Below are positions 35,063 to 44,755 of a DNA stretch of 64,000 bases, in pieces. The DNA comes from Polycladidibacter hongkongensis (lineage in GTDB: Bacteria; Pseudomonadota; Alphaproteobacteria; Rhizobiales; Stappiaceae): NCBI RefSeq assembly GCF_001561995.1, contig NZ_LLWC01000036.1, forward strand, positions 124,001 through 188,000, in the 5' to 3' direction. The position numbers and the translations under genes are program-made. How positions within the stretch are numbered: the first letter of the stretch is position 1; each line of letters begins with the position of its first letter. The notes beneath the pieces are model-generated. The model did no database searches. It was not told the origin of the DNA and saw only the letters and a list, made by a program, of their open reading frames with translations.

Positions 35063-36844
35063 TTAAGCCAACTCTTCAATTTCAACAGCCAGAATACCCG
35101 GCGCAGCGGTGGTGATAGTTTTGGCCAGACCAGCCGTTTCTGGCAGGATGGTCTCGGCGAACAGGCGCGCGACGGCGAAACGCTGCACGGTTTCGCTGGC
35201 GTTTGCGTCTTGCAGATGGCTTATGATGGCCGCCTTGGCGAGCTTGACGCCGCCATATGTAAGGCTCAAGAGGCGCAGATACGGCGTGGCCCCTGCCAGT
35301 GCTTCATCGCTGCGTTTTTCCTGCAGGGCTGTAAGCAACCATTGGCTGGCCTCCTTAGTTGCACCGAGTGCGCTTTGCAAAGCTGCCGCGGTGCTGCCAA
35401 GCTGCGGCAGGTTATGCTTGGCGATGTCCTCTGCCTCGCCCTGCAGCTCGGCAAGCAGGGCCCTAAGGTTTTCCCCTTTTGACAAGGTAAGCTTGCGCAA
35501 TACCAAATCGATGGACTGAATTGCATTGGTGCCCTCGTAAATCGGGGCGATGCGCACATCCCGGTGCAGCTGGGCGATGCCGGTTTCTTCGATATACCCC
35601 ATGCCGCCATGCACCTGCAGCGCTTCGGAGGCCACCTCGACGCCAATGTCTGTCGAGAATGCCTTGGCGAGCGGGGTTAACAAGCCTGCCCGCTCACGCC
35701 AGAAACGCTTTTCTTCCTCCGGTAAATCTGTATTTGCCATATCGAGGGCCAGCGCACAGTTCAGGCAGATTATGCGGGCGGCATTGGTGAGGCCGCGCAT
35801 ACGCACCAAGGAGCGCTTGATATCGGGATGATGGGCAATGGGGCTCATGCCGGATACATCCTTGGCAGCTTTGCCCTGTTTGCGCTCCAGTGCGTAGCTC
35901 TGCGCCATTTGTGAGGCCAACTCGGCGATGCCAACCCCTTGTGTGCCCACAACAAGGCGGGCATTGTTCATCATGGTGAACATGCAGGCGAGGCCTTTGT
36001 TCTCCTCGCCAATTAAGTAGCCAATGGCACCGCCATTGTCGCCATAAACCATGGTGCATGTGGGCGAGCCATGAATGCCCATTTTATGCTCCACGCCTGC
36101 AACTGTTACATCGTTTAGAGCACCCAGAGTTCCATCTTCATTGACCAAACGCTTTGGCACAAGGAACAGTGAAATACCTCGTGTTCCTTCGGGAGCGTCC
36201 GGCAAGCGAGCAAGCACCAAATGCACGATGTTTTCGCTCATATCGTGATCGCCATAGGTGATGAAAATTTTCTGTCCGAAAATTTTATAGGTGCCATCAC
36301 CCTGCGGCTCTGCCTTGGTGCGCAGGGCTGCAAGGTCTGAGCCGGCTTGGGGCTCGGTTAAGTTCATTGTGCCGGTCCACTCACCGGAGACCAGCTTTTC
36401 CAGATAGGTTTCGCGCAGCTGCGCGCTGCCGTGATGCTGCAAAGCCTCTACCGCGCCGATGGTCAATGTGGGACCAAGGGCGAATGCCATATTGGCCCCG
36501 TTCCACATCTCCATAATGGCTGTTGCCAGCAATGCAGGCAGGCCCATGCCCCCATATTCGGGGGAACCGGAGAGGCTGTTCCAGCCCGCATCGCACCATT
36601 CACGGTAGGTTTGCGCCCAGCCGGGAGAGGTTTTCACCGCACCATCGACGAGTTGGGCCGGGTGCTTGTCGCCAATCGGGTTTAGCGGCGCGATGGTCTT
36701 TTCAGCGAATTTCCCCGCCTCGGCAAGAATGCCGTTGATTAGATCTTCGTCAATCTCGGCGTTTTGCCAGTGCTGTTGAAGCATTGGCAGGCCAGCGAGA
36801 TTCTTCATGGTAAAGGCAATTTCGGCAAGTGGTGCGCGATACAA
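35063..36844 (-). CDS. Acyl-CoA dehydrogenase, large (~590 residue) type
   Basis: FAD enzyme introducing the alpha-beta double bond in acyl-CoA. It has the enlarged form with a C-terminal extra domain after residue ~470. Motifs seen: MNLTEPQAGSDL, KIFGQKIFITYGDHD, VHGGMGYIEETG and the catalytic Glu in YEGTNAIQS. The start is taken as TTG at 36844 because MYRAPLAEIAFTMKN matches family N-termini and GGGAGG lies 9-10 bases upstream; the GTG at 36865 would put that ribosome site inside the gene. Confidence 0.9.
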   Translation of the reverse strand: MYRAPLAEIAFTMKNLAGLPMLQQHWQNAEIDEDLINGILAEAGKFAEKTIAPLNPIGDKHPAQLVDGAVKTSPGWAQTYREWCDAGWNSLSGSPEYGGMGLPALLATAIMEMWNGANMAFALGPTLTIGAVEALQHHGSAQLRETYLEKLVSGEWTGTMNLTEPQAGSDLAALRTKAEPQGDGTYKIFGQKIFITYGDHDMSENIVHLVLARLPDAPEGTRGISLFLVPKRLVNEDGTLGALNDVTVAGVEHKMGIHGSPTCTMVYGDNGGAIGYLIGEENKGLACMFTMMNNARLVVGTQGVGIAELASQMAQSYALERKQGKAAKDVSGMSPIAHHPDIKRSLVRMRGLTNAARIICLNCALALDMANTDLPEEEKRFWRERAGLLTPLAKAFSTDIGVEVASEALQVHGGMGYIEETGIAQLHRDVRIAPIYEGTNAIQSIDLVLRKLTLSKGENLRALLAELQGEAEDIAKHNLPQLGSTAAALQSALGATKEASQWLLTALQEKRSDEALAGATPYLRLLSLTYGGVKLAKAAIISHLQDANASETVQRFAVARLFAETILPETAGLAKTITTAAPGILAVEIEELA

Positions 36845-36994
36845 TTTGTCTTTCCTCCCATTCACGGCTTGACGAATGGCTGTTTGACCCTCACAACGCC
36901 GCTGTATCTTTGTTGCCTATAGGATTGGGCTGATTGACGTTTACGTCAAGGTCTATTTGCCCCTCCCTTCGTCGAGTTATGGAAGCTTGCCGTG

Positions 36995-37987
36995 ATGTAC
37001 CGTTGGAAAGTCGATCAGTCTGCCCCCGATTTCGTGCGGGAAGCGCCGTTTCGCGCACTTTGCGATGCGTTGCTGCGCGGAGAGTTGGCTGCATTGCCAA
37101 CCGAAACTGTTTATGGCTTGGCTGCGGACGCCATCAATGGCGAGGCTTGCGCGCGTATATACGCGGCGAAAGGGCGGCCTCAGTTTAACCCGCTGATATC
37201 GCATGTGGCGGATGTGGAGGCGGCGTGCAAGCACGGCGAGCTTGATGAACGTGCTTTGATACTTGCTGAGCGGTTTTGGCCGGGGGCGCTTACCCTGGTT
37301 GTGCCCAAGCGTGCTGGCTCGCCGGTGAGTGAGCTGGTGACGGCCGGGCTCGATAGCATCGCACTGCGGGTGCCAGACGCGCCGTTGATGCAAGAGCTGA
37401 CTCGCGCACTCGACCGGCCACTGGCAGCGCCGAGCGCTAATCTGTCAGGCAAGATTAGTGGCACCACAGCGGATGATGTAGCTGCCGACCTTGGAGACAA
37501 GCTGGCGTTTCTCGTGGATAGCGGACCAACGCAGGTGGGCGTCGAATCCACCATAGTTTCACTCGTGGGCCCACAGCCGACATTGCTGCGCCCCGGCGGC
37601 ATGGCGCGCGAAGCGTTGGAAGATGTACTGGGTTGCAGTTTAGTCCGCGCGGGCAGCGACGACAGTGCCCCCGCCGCACCGGGCATGATGAGCTCACATT
37701 ACGCGCCAGAGAGCTGGCTACGGCTGAACGCGACGCAAATTGAGGCAGGCGAAGTCGCGCTACTGTTTGGGCCTGTGGCCCCTGATGGTTTAAGCAAGGC
37801 TAAAGCACAGGTTCAGCTAAGTGCCAGCGGCGATCTGGTTGAAGCGGCAGCACGGCTGTTTCGTGCCCTGCGAAAGGCTGACAGTCTAGCCGCTGGTGGG
37901 CGCATCGCTGCTACGCCAGTGCCATTGCACGGCCTTGGTGAGGCAATAAACGACCGGCTGCAGCGGGCTGCGGCGCCGCGTGGATAG
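36995..37987 (+). CDS. tsaC: L-threonylcarbamoyladenylate synthase (Sua5 type)
   Basis: Makes threonylcarbamoyl-AMP, the first step of the t6A37 modification of ANN-decoding tRNAs. The YrdC domain (1-~205) shows LPTETVYGLAADA, KGRPQFNPLI, PGALTLVVP, RVPD and PSANLSG. The remaining ~110 residues form the C-terminal Sua5 domain joined through SSHYAPE, so it is the long form. A GTG three bases before the ATG is an alternative start. Divergent from the acyl-CoA dehydrogenase gene. Confidence 0.9.
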   Translation: MYRWKVDQSAPDFVREAPFRALCDALLRGELAALPTETVYGLAADAINGEACARIYAAKGRPQFNPLISHVADVEAACKHGELDERALILAERFWPGALTLVVPKRAGSPVSELVTAGLDSIALRVPDAPLMQELTRALDRPLAAPSANLSGKISGTTADDVAADLGDKLAFLVDSGPTQVGVESTIVSLVGPQPTLLRPGGMAREALEDVLGCSLVRAGSDDSAPAAPGMMSSHYAPESWLRLNATQIEAGEVALLFGPVAPDGLSKAKAQVQLSASGDLVEAAARLFRALRKADSLAAGGRIAATPVPLHGLGEAINDRLQRAAAPRG

Positions 37988-38264
37988 GCACTTGGGCTCT
38001 GCACCTGTGGCTTTACCTTGGGCACCCCTTGCTGATGCGCCCTAATGATGTTTAGCGCACAATCACTCCTGAGGATAACTAACCCTTAATTCTCAAGGTG
38101 TTCAGCACCAAAATGATGCAGTTTCGCAACATGTGGAGACTGCTTGCATTGTGCTGCATATTCTCTCCCCCTTGCATTCATGGGCTTAAGGAAAAAGGAA
38201 GCTGCGCTTTTTGCAACAATCTGTAAGACTTCTAAATAAGAGCTAGAGAGCACTGCATTTTCGG
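37988..38264. other. Gene-free stretch between tsaC and the 6S-like RNA
   Basis: About 275 bases with no supported gene or recognised RNA; it presumably contains the promoter of the 6S-like RNA. A minus-strand frame crossing it (38086-38418) overlaps the RNA and is not believed. Confidence 0.4.
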
Positions 38265-38265
38265 G

Positions 38266-38444
38266 GCGCATGCCTCCGGCTCCTAGAGTGTGACAAGCTG
38301 CGAGGCTTGGTCTGGTTTTTGAATGGCGGCACGTTCGAAAACCACAAAAGCCAAGTCTCAATACAGCAGTTCTTGTTAGGCTTGCTTGACGGACCTCCCC
38401 CACGGGCATAGCCCGCACCTTGAACCCGGGGCCTGTAGTCTTTT
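38266..38444 (+). ncRNA. ssrS: 6S RNA (RNA polymerase regulator), candidate
   Basis: The stretch folds as a long interrupted rod: outer pairing gcc-ccgg (38272-38279) with ccggggc (38426-38432), inner acaag-ctgc with gcag-cttgt, gaggcttgg with ccaagtctc, and a ggtttt/aaaacc apical helix. The 3' side of the central bubble has the small hairpin GGGC-ATA-GCCC (38404-38414), followed by GCACCTTGAACCCGGGG, the conserved 3' signature of proteobacterial 6S RNA. A T-run at 38441-38445 fits termination. Length is about 170-180 bases. Exact ends are estimated. Confidence 0.7.
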
Positions 38445-38445
38445 T

Positions 38446-38683
38446 ATGTGCTAGGTTCCTAGCGCATTTTGAAAGGCTCTGCGCCCCGGTTTTCTTGTAG
38501 CTGTGGCTTATGCGCCCTTGTTTTCATAGGATCGTTGTTTTCTAAGGTCGGTTGTCTACTGCGTGTTTCCTATGGATAGATTTGCTGTCAAAGTGACTTT
38601 GTGGCGCTCTCCCCCGTGCGGCCAATTGACAGGCACGGCCGCATCATGAAAGCTGCCCTCTCAACCATTCGGGGGCGATTTTC
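38446..38683. other. Gene-free stretch before the deacetylase-family gene
   Basis: About 240 bases downstream of the 6S-like RNA with several T-rich segments and no supported gene. It probably holds the promoter of the following gene. Confidence 0.35.
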
Positions 38684-39613
38684 TTGAGTACGCTATTGTT
38701 GCAGCATCCAAGTTTCTTGAGTCATCTAACGCCAATCGGGCACCCTGAGAGGGCAGATCGGCTGCGCTCCATTGATCGTATACTCGAGAACGAGCGGTTT
38801 TCCATGCTGGCGCGGGATGTTGCGCAAATCGGCCGCTTTCAGGATGTTGCCAGAGTTCACAGCCCTGACCACATCAACTTTTTACATCGGCGTATGCCAC
38901 AAAATGGCATTGTGCAGCTGGATCATGACACCACGCTATCTCCCGGCAGCTGGGAGGCGGCGATGCGCGCAGTTGGCGGGGCTTGCCAAGCCGTTGAAGA
39001 GGTGATGGCTGGTAAGGTGAAGAACGCTTTTAGCTTGTCGCGCCCACCGGGGCACCATGCGGAGAGCAAGCGTGCGATGGGGTTTTGCCTGTTTAACAAT
39101 GCTGCGGTGGCAGCCAGATATGCGCAGGACCATTTTGGCGCCGAGCGTGTGGCGATTGTCGATTTTGATGTGCATCACGGCAATGGTACTCAGGAAATCT
39201 TCTGGGAGGATGCCAGCGTCATGTACGCATCCACGCATCAGGGACAACTGTTTCCCGGCACTGGCGACAAGAACGAAGAAGGGGCGCACGGCTCAATCGT
39301 CAATGCTCCGCTGAGCTACGGCGATGGTGGAGAGGTGTTTAAAGAAGCTATGCAGGAAAAACTCCTGCCGCGACTGAAAGCGTTCTCTCCTGACTTGCTG
39401 ATAATTTCCGCCGGTTTTGACGCACATATGCGCGACCCTATGGGCGGGCTGAAGCTAACAGAGTTGGACTTTGCATGGGCAACATCGCAGTTGATGGAAG
39501 TTGCGGACACCTGCTGCGCTGGACGCGTTGTCTCCCTACTTGAGGGGGGATATGATCTTGAAGGGCTTGCCCGTTCGGCCGCAGCTCATGTAATGACATT
39601 GATGAACCACTAG
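38684..39613 (+). CDS. Histone deacetylase-family protein (acetoin utilisation/polyamine deacetylase-like)
   Basis: A 309-residue zinc-dependent deacetylase-fold protein. Active-site motifs: RPPGHHAES (tandem His), [10 protein letters not shown] (metal Asp and His) and AGFDAH (metal Asp). N-terminal GHPERADRL is also typical. Bacterial members act on acetylated polyamines or small amides rather than histones. The start is TTG at 38684, with a GGGGG site about 8 bases before it. xseB follows 22 bases later, so the two are probably co-transcribed. Confidence 0.85.
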   Translation: MSTLLLQHPSFLSHLTPIGHPERADRLRSIDRILENERFSMLARDVAQIGRFQDVARVHSPDHINFLHRRMPQNGIVQLDHDTTLSPGSWEAAMRAVGGACQAVEEVMAGKVKNAFSLSRPPGHHAESKRAMGFCLFNNAAVAARYAQDHFGAERVAIVDFDVHHGNGTQEIFWEDASVMYASTHQGQLFPGTGDKNEEGAHGSIVNAPLSYGDGGEVFKEAMQEKLLPRLKAFSPDLLIISAGFDAHMRDPMGGLKLTELDFAWATSQLMEVADTCCAGRVVSLLEGGYDLEGLARSAAAHVMTLMNH

Positions 39614-39635
39614 CATTTTGGCAAGGAACACGCAT

Positions 39636-39890
39636 TTGACCACGCCCTCTCCTCTCCCCGATGTTGATAGCCTGAGCTTTGAAGAGGCCATGGCCCAGCT
39701 AGAAACCATTGTGCGCGACCTAGAACAGGGACAAGTGCCGCTTGAAAAGAGCATCGTACTTTACGAGCGCGGCGAAGCACTGCGCCAGCGCTGCGATTCT
39801 CTGTTAAAAGCGGCAGAGGCGAAGGTTGAAAAGATACAGCTGGCGCAAAATGGCGCTGCCAGCAGCGTTGAAGCCCTTCCAGAATCCTAG
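39636..39890 (+). CDS. xseB: Exodeoxyribonuclease VII small subunit
   Basis: Small subunit of the single-strand DNA nuclease ExoVII. The helical hairpin [20 protein letters not shown] followed by [18 protein letters not shown] is diagnostic. With the TTG start at 39636 (AAGGA eight bases upstream) it has 84 residues, the normal size; another TTG at 39618 would add six. In many alphaproteobacteria xseB is followed by ispA and dxs; here ispA is missing and dxs follows after 690 bases. Confidence 0.9.
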   Translation: MTTPSPLPDVDSLSFEEAMAQLETIVRDLEQGQVPLEKSIVLYERGEALRQRCDSLLKAAEAKVEKIQLAQNGAASSVEALPES

Positions 39891-40013
39891 AGCCACTCTC
39901 TGAGGCGGCTAAGGAACTTGTTCGACTTGATTGGGTCGGGTGCGCTCGGCATTCGCCCCTTTCAATTTGTTGTGATCCACCAGTGATCGCAGTGTCACAA
40001 GCTATACTTATTC

Positions 40014-40033
40014 TTTTAATAGAATTATTAAAA
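40014..40033. repeat. AT-rich inverted repeat downstream of xseB
   Basis: TTTTAATA and TATTAAAA around GAAT. It resembles a CtrA half-site pair (TTAA...TTAA) but with an 8-base rather than 7-base gap. Role unknown. Confidence 0.3.
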
Positions 40034-40117
40034 CACTCAATAAATCAGAGTAGTATACGTTTTCATCGTGAACATTTTTTCGAAAATAGATTTTTACTGC
40101 ACGTGAAGTTGTGAAAA

Positions 40118-40145
40118 CCTGCGGGTTTCCGCAAGGGCTTTTTCT
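40118..40145 (+). terminator. Possible terminator in the xseB-dxs gap
   Basis: Bulged hairpin cctgcgg-gttt-ccgcaagg followed by GCTTTTTCT on the plus strand, 228 bases after xseB. It is plausible as the end of the xseB transcript. Confidence 0.4.
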
Positions 40146-40244
40146 AGTATTTTTTCCCCTCTTAATTAATTGGGAATAGCAAAACTGGCGAAGGAAAAGA
40201 AGCAATCTTACCCAAGGCAAGTTTGTTGCAAGCATAGAGCAAAT

Positions 40245-40330
40245 CAAAAAAAGAGGGCCGCGCAAAAACGCGGCCCCAAGTCGATCACTGTGCACGTGGC
40301 CCCATCGACCACAACATACGCATAGGACTT
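40245..40330 (-). ncRNA. Candidate minus-strand small RNA (3' end defined)
   Basis: Read on the minus strand, a stem-loop GTCGAT/ATCGAC with an inner CAC/GTG helix (40280-40309) is directly followed by a strong terminator (40255-40276) and seven Ts. No protein gene on this strand ends here, so the transcript is probably a small RNA. The 5' end is not determinable from sequence alone and is set arbitrarily. Confidence 0.45.
40246..40276 (-). terminator. Strong intrinsic terminator on the minus strand
   Basis: Perfect eight-base arms GGGCCGCG and CGCGGCCC with a six-base loop; on the minus strand it is followed by TCTTTTTTTG. On the plus strand no T-run follows, so the direction is clear. Confidence 0.8.
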
Positions 40331-40581
40331 TTTTAAAAGAATTGCATCACCCCATAGGGGGAAATAACAGTTTTTTGTTGTTTTCCAATGTAGAAAAAAC
40401 TTTGTGTTCTATGCGCACATCACAACGCACCAAGGTCAAACTGTGGCAAGGCAAAGGTGGTTTTGTGCTATCCAACGCTTGCTAGGGGTTAGCGATTGCA
40501 CCATATGAGAGAGTGATGTAAGCCATGGTGGGTGCGCAAAAGCGTACATGCAGCCAACAAAAGTAACTATTTATAAAGCCA

Positions 40582-42498
40582 ATGTCCCTGCTCGATAAGA
40601 TTTCTACCCCTGCCGACCTGCGCGCCATTCCTGAAGACGACCTCAAGCAGGTGGCGGAGGAGTTGCGCGGTGAATTGATAGAGGTTGTCTCGCAAACAGG
40701 CGGACATTTGGGCGCCGGATTGGGCGTGGTGGAGCTGACTGTTGCATTACACCACGTGTTTAATACGCCAGATGACAAGTTAATCTGGGATGTGGGGCAC
40801 CAGTGCTACCCGCACAAGATCCTGACCGGGCGCAAAGAAAAGATGCACAGTCTGCGACAGGGCGGTGGCCTATCCGGCTTTACCAAGCGCAGCGAAAGCG
40901 TCTACGACCCGTTTGGTGCAGGGCATTCCTCCACTTCGATTTCGGCTGGACTTGGCATGGCTATTGGACGCGACCTTGACGGGTGCGACAACAATGTGAT
41001 TGCGGTGATTGGCGATGGCGCACTTTCGGCAGGCATGGCTTATGAAGCCATGAACAATGCGGGTGCGATGAAATCCCCGCTCGTGGTGATATTGAACGAT
41101 AACGATATGTCTATTGCGCCTCCAGTGGGCGCTGTTTCTGCATCTTTAGCGCGGCTGGTCTCTGGCAAGACCTATGCTTCTATTCGCGAGGCCGCCAAGC
41201 AAGTTGCCAAGGCCCTGCCCAAGCCGATCCAAGAGAAAGCGGCATTGGCTGAAGAATTTGCTCGCAGCTTCTGGACTGGCGGCACTTTGTTTGAAGAACT
41301 TGGTTTTTACTATGTTGGCCCTGTAGATGGGCATAATCTTGATCATCTGCTCCCTGTTTTGAAGAATGTGCGCGATGCGCGGGAAGGGCCGGTTCTGGTC
41401 CATGTGGTCACGCAAAAAGGTAAGGGCTATTTGCCTGCTGAAGAAGCAAGCAACAAATATCATGCTGTTGCCAAATTTGATGTGGTGACCGGCAAGCAGT
41501 CCAAGCCCAAGCCCAATGCTCCGAGTTACACACGTGTCTTTGCCAATGCCTTGATAAAGGAAGCGGAAAAGGACAAGAAGATCGTCGGCATCACGGCGGC
41601 GATGCCTGACGGGACCGGCCTTGACGTGTTTGGGGAGGCTTTCCCTAAGCGGACATTTGATGTGGGGATTGCAGAGCAACATGCGGTTACCTTTGCTGCT
41701 GGGCTGGCTGTGGAGGGGTACAAACCGTTTTGTGCAATCTATTCGACGTTCCTGCAGCGGGCCTATGACCAAGTGGTTCATGATGTTGCCATTCAAAAGC
41801 TACCCGTTCGCTTCCCGATTGACCGGGCGGGCCTTGTGGGGGCAGATGGTGCGACCCATGCAGGATCATTTGATACAGCCTATCTCAGCTGCCTGCCCAA
41901 TATGGTGGTGATGGCCAGTGGTGATGAGGCCGAACTGACCCATATGGTGGCAACTGCGGCGGCCTATGACGAGGGGCCTATCGCCTTCCGCTATCCTCGC
42001 GGTGAAGGGGTTGGCCTCGAACTACCCGAGGTTGGCATGCCTTTGGAAATTGGGCGTGGACGCATGGTAAAGGAAGGCAGCAAAGTGGCCTTGCTGAGCT
42101 TTGGTGGCCGCTTACAAGAGTGTCTCAAGGCTGCGGACACTCTGGACAGCGCCGGACTTTCTACCAGTGTTGCTGACGCCCGGTTTGCCAAGCCCCTTGA
42201 CGAAGCTTTAGTGTTACAGCTGGCGAAAGAGCACGAGGTGCTGATCTGCGTAGAAGAAGGCAGCGTTGGTGGGTTTGGTTCGCAAGTGTTGCAGCTATTG
42301 TCCTCACAAGGTGCGCTGGACCATGGCTTAAAGGTACGATCTTTGGTGTTGCCTGATATCTATCAGGATCATGATTCCCCCGCCAAGATGTACGCCGCCG
42401 CAGGGTTAGACGCAGCCGGGATTGCAGCCAAAGCCTTTGAGGCAATCGGTGTGAGTGGCGAAGACGCTTTGCGGGCGGCGAACTCTGCCTCCCCCTAG
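40582..42498 (+). CDS. dxs: 1-deoxy-D-xylulose-5-phosphate synthase
   Basis: Thiamine-diphosphate enzyme that condenses pyruvate and glyceraldehyde 3-phosphate, the first step of the MEP isoprenoid pathway. The 638-residue protein has [13 protein letters not shown] and the [12 protein letters not shown] segment, the ThDP motif [18 protein letters not shown], and the transketolase second half with [10 protein letters not shown] and HAGSFD. Full length. It is unusual in not being preceded directly by ispA. A terminator follows. Confidence 0.96.
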   Translation: MSLLDKISTPADLRAIPEDDLKQVAEELRGELIEVVSQTGGHLGAGLGVVELTVALHHVFNTPDDKLIWDVGHQCYPHKILTGRKEKMHSLRQGGGLSGFTKRSESVYDPFGAGHSSTSISAGLGMAIGRDLDGCDNNVIAVIGDGALSAGMAYEAMNNAGAMKSPLVVILNDNDMSIAPPVGAVSASLARLVSGKTYASIREAAKQVAKALPKPIQEKAALAEEFARSFWTGGTLFEELGFYYVGPVDGHNLDHLLPVLKNVRDAREGPVLVHVVTQKGKGYLPAEEASNKYHAVAKFDVVTGKQSKPKPNAPSYTRVFANALIKEAEKDKKIVGITAAMPDGTGLDVFGEAFPKRTFDVGIAEQHAVTFAAGLAVEGYKPFCAIYSTFLQRAYDQVVHDVAIQKLPVRFPIDRAGLVGADGATHAGSFDTAYLSCLPNMVVMASGDEAELTHMVATAAAYDEGPIAFRYPRGEGVGLELPEVGMPLEIGRGRMVKEGSKVALLSFGGRLQECLKAADTLDSAGLSTSVADARFAKPLDEALVLQLAKEHEVLICVEEGSVGGFGSQVLQLLSSQGALDHGLKVRSLVLPDIYQDHDSPAKMYAAAGLDAAGIAAKAFEAIGVSGEDALRAANSASP

Positions 42499-42524
42499 GT
42501 CAGAGTGTGGATAACCTGCAATAG

Positions 42525-42552
42525 AGGCGGCGTCGAAGGACCCGCCTTTTTC
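42525..42552 (+). terminator. Intrinsic terminator after dxs
   Basis: AGGCGG (42525-42530) pairs with CCGCCT (42542-42547), followed by a run of T, 27 bases past the dxs stop. Confidence 0.7.
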
Positions 42553-42785
42553 GTTGATAAAGCAGTAAAATGGCCAAGAATTTTTAATTATGCTTAGCCT
42601 CACTTAGGCAGCCTTGCATTTTTTCTTGGGCCTGCTGCATTTTTTTGTTGCGAAGCAGCGCCAATTTGGGCAATGCGGGCATTAAGGCACGTCGCCTCGA
42701 GTCTAGGCTCCCGTCTAGCTAGCTAACGTGCCTAATGACCGGTCCGACCTGAGTGCAGTAGGATCAATTTCCAAACAGTCTAATC

Positions 42786-44174
42786 GTGGGTTTTGCCATG
42801 GCGGGGTTGCTCGGCGCAGTTGCTGCTCTTCTTCTGTCCGTTGTTCTGATGATCTTGGGACACGGCCTCACATCAACACTTATTCCGCTGGCGGCAAACA
42901 ACAGCGGCTTCAGTGATGTCGCAATTGGTTTAATCTCCTCCGGCTTTTATGCGGGATATGTGGCGGGCTGTCTGGCTGCGCCCTATCTGATCATGCGTGC
43001 CGGACATATTCGCGCATTTGCGGCGCTGGTTTCCATGATGTCAGCAGTGGCATTGCTGCATCCGGTGATTATCGAGCCCAATGCGTGGGCAGTGATGCGG
43101 TTGCTTACTGGCTTTTGTCTGGCGGGCGTGACGCTCATAGTCGAGAGCTGGCTCAACGAACGGTCAACCAACGAGAACCGTGGCACCACTATGTCGATTT
43201 ACATTGTGCTGTATCTGGGTGCGACAATGGGCGGGCAAGTGTTGATGCCCGTGTTCGATCTGGCCTCCTTCACACCATTTATCGTGGCTTCGGTCGCCGT
43301 GAGTATGGCAGTTATTCCAGTGGCACTGACAAGAGCCACCCAGCCTGCACCCATTGCACTTGTGCGGTTTCGCCCTGTGCGGCTTTATCAAACATCACCC
43401 ATTGCACTGATCGGCTCTCTGCTGACCGGTATGGCAAACTCTTCTGTATGGATGTTGGCGCCACTTTACGCCAGCCTATCTGGTTATGACACACAGCAAT
43501 CTGCCTACCTTGCAGCGGCGGTGGTTCTAGGGGGGGCGCTGATGCAGTGGCCCATAGGCCGCCTATCAGACCAGATGGACCGGCGTAAGGTCATTCTCAC
43601 CTTAGCCGTGGCAGCTTCTGTACTGGCGGCTGTGGTGAAATCCTACAGCTTTGATAGTTTCTGGGCGTTTTTTGCTCTGTTTGTGGTGCTTGGCGCGGCA
43701 ACGCAGCCGATTTATGCCGTGATCGTTGCGCATGCTTTCGATTCTGCCGACCCTGAGGATTACGTGGAGACGTCCTCCGGTCTGTTGCTGGCAAGCGGTC
43801 TGGGCTCCATGGTAGGGCCACTGCTCGCTTCATTTCTGATGCGTGGCCTCGGGCCGAACGGTCTGTTCTCTTGGGTTATGGCGGTGGAGATTGTGCTTTC
43901 GGCCGCGGTCTTTGTGCGCTTATTGGCGAACCAACCGGTGGAGAGCGACGACAAGACAGACTTCGAGATCGCCACCGTATCGGGTGTTGGTACGGCGGTT
44001 ATGCCGGAACCTCTGGATGTGGAAGATCCGAACGTTATCCCGCCAGAAGAGTTCCCTGCCTATGAAAGCGAAGTGGGCATCGCCTCGGAAGAGTATAGCG
44101 AGCCTTCCCCTGAGGCTGAGGAGCCAGAAATGGGCGCGGAGGCAAGGGTTGCGGACAACGAGACCCAGCGGTGA
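42786..44174 (+). CDS. Major facilitator superfamily transporter (YcaD-like) with acidic C-terminal tail
   Basis: A 462-residue membrane protein with about twelve helices. Typical MFS loop motifs are GFYAGYVAGCLAAPYLI early and RLSDQMDRRKVI after the sixth helix; this pattern fits the YcaD group. From ~395 to the end it is soluble and strongly acidic (many Glu, e.g. EEPEMGAEA), absent from standard members. Substrate unknown. The start is uncertain: GTG at 42786 or ATG at 42798; neither has a clear ribosome site. Confidence 0.78.
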   Translation: MGFAMAGLLGAVAALLLSVVLMILGHGLTSTLIPLAANNSGFSDVAIGLISSGFYAGYVAGCLAAPYLIMRAGHIRAFAALVSMMSAVALLHPVIIEPNAWAVMRLLTGFCLAGVTLIVESWLNERSTNENRGTTMSIYIVLYLGATMGGQVLMPVFDLASFTPFIVASVAVSMAVIPVALTRATQPAPIALVRFRPVRLYQTSPIALIGSLLTGMANSSVWMLAPLYASLSGYDTQQSAYLAAAVVLGGALMQWPIGRLSDQMDRRKVILTLAVAASVLAAVVKSYSFDSFWAFFALFVVLGAATQPIYAVIVAHAFDSADPEDYVETSSGLLLASGLGSMVGPLLASFLMRGLGPNGLFSWVMAVEIVLSAAVFVRLLANQPVESDDKTDFEIATVSGVGTAVMPEPLDVEDPNVIPPEEFPAYESEVGIASEEYSEPSPEAEEPEMGAEARVADNETQR

Positions 44175-44285
44175 AGTTGATCAAACGCAAGGATACTGCG
44201 CTTTCCACCTGAAAAACCAATTTGAGGTGATTGCGCAGTGTCATAGCGCTTTACTTCTGCAACTCCGTGCGCCTAGCATGCGCAC

Positions 44286-44678
44286 ATGTACGGAGGGATA
44301 AATCTTCTTGGCTTGTTACGCAGTGAACGCACCAGTCTTGCCTTGTTGGCGGGGTTGGCTGTTGTTGCGCGCGTCACCCTTATCAGCTTGGGCCTTACCG
44401 GTAATCCGGCGCCAGCCGTCGCAGGACTTGACTATATCTGCAACCCTTCGGGCATTGTCGATGCGCGGCATCTGCCCCCGGAAGGGCAAGGCCCCTGCCC
44501 TTGTGGCGATACTTGCTTGCATATGGCGATGGCAGGGTTTGCATTTGTTGCCACACCGCCACTTACATTATACGTACCGCCAAGAGCCGCGGCTGTGGCT
44601 GGCCCTCAGTATCTGGCTCAGGTTGAACGGACCCCGCGTAGCTTTCATTTTTCATCGCGCGCCCCTCCCTTTGTTTAA
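44286..44678 (+). CDS. DUF2946-like small membrane/periplasmic protein
   Basis: A 130-residue protein with a hydrophobic N-terminal segment and the pattern YICNPSGIV ... CPCGDTCLH, which resembles DUF2946 proteins, small cysteine-containing proteins often found beside copper genes. It precedes PCuAC and SCO genes by 77 bases, which supports a copper context. The start is uncertain: the ATG at 44286 lacks an upstream ribosome site, and GGAGGG falls just inside, before a TTG at 44313. Confidence 0.6.
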   Translation: MYGGINLLGLLRSERTSLALLAGLAVVARVTLISLGLTGNPAPAVAGLDYICNPSGIVDARHLPPEGQGPCPCGDTCLHMAMAGFAFVATPPLTLYVPPRAAAVAGPQYLAQVERTPRSFHFSSRAPPFV

Positions 44679-44755
44679 TCCAATTGCATTGTAACCGGAA
44701 GCACCAAAGCAACCTGCAAAACTGCATGGGCTGCTACATAGATAGGATTAGACAG

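Noticed and set aside
38086-38418. 110-codon minus-strand frame in the tsaC-deacetylase gap
   Set aside because: It overlaps the 6S-like RNA, has no ribosome site and an Arg/Cys-rich composition.
40008-40295. 95-codon minus-strand frame in the xseB-dxs gap
   Set aside because: It runs through the strong minus-strand terminator at 40246-40276, so it is unlikely to be translated.
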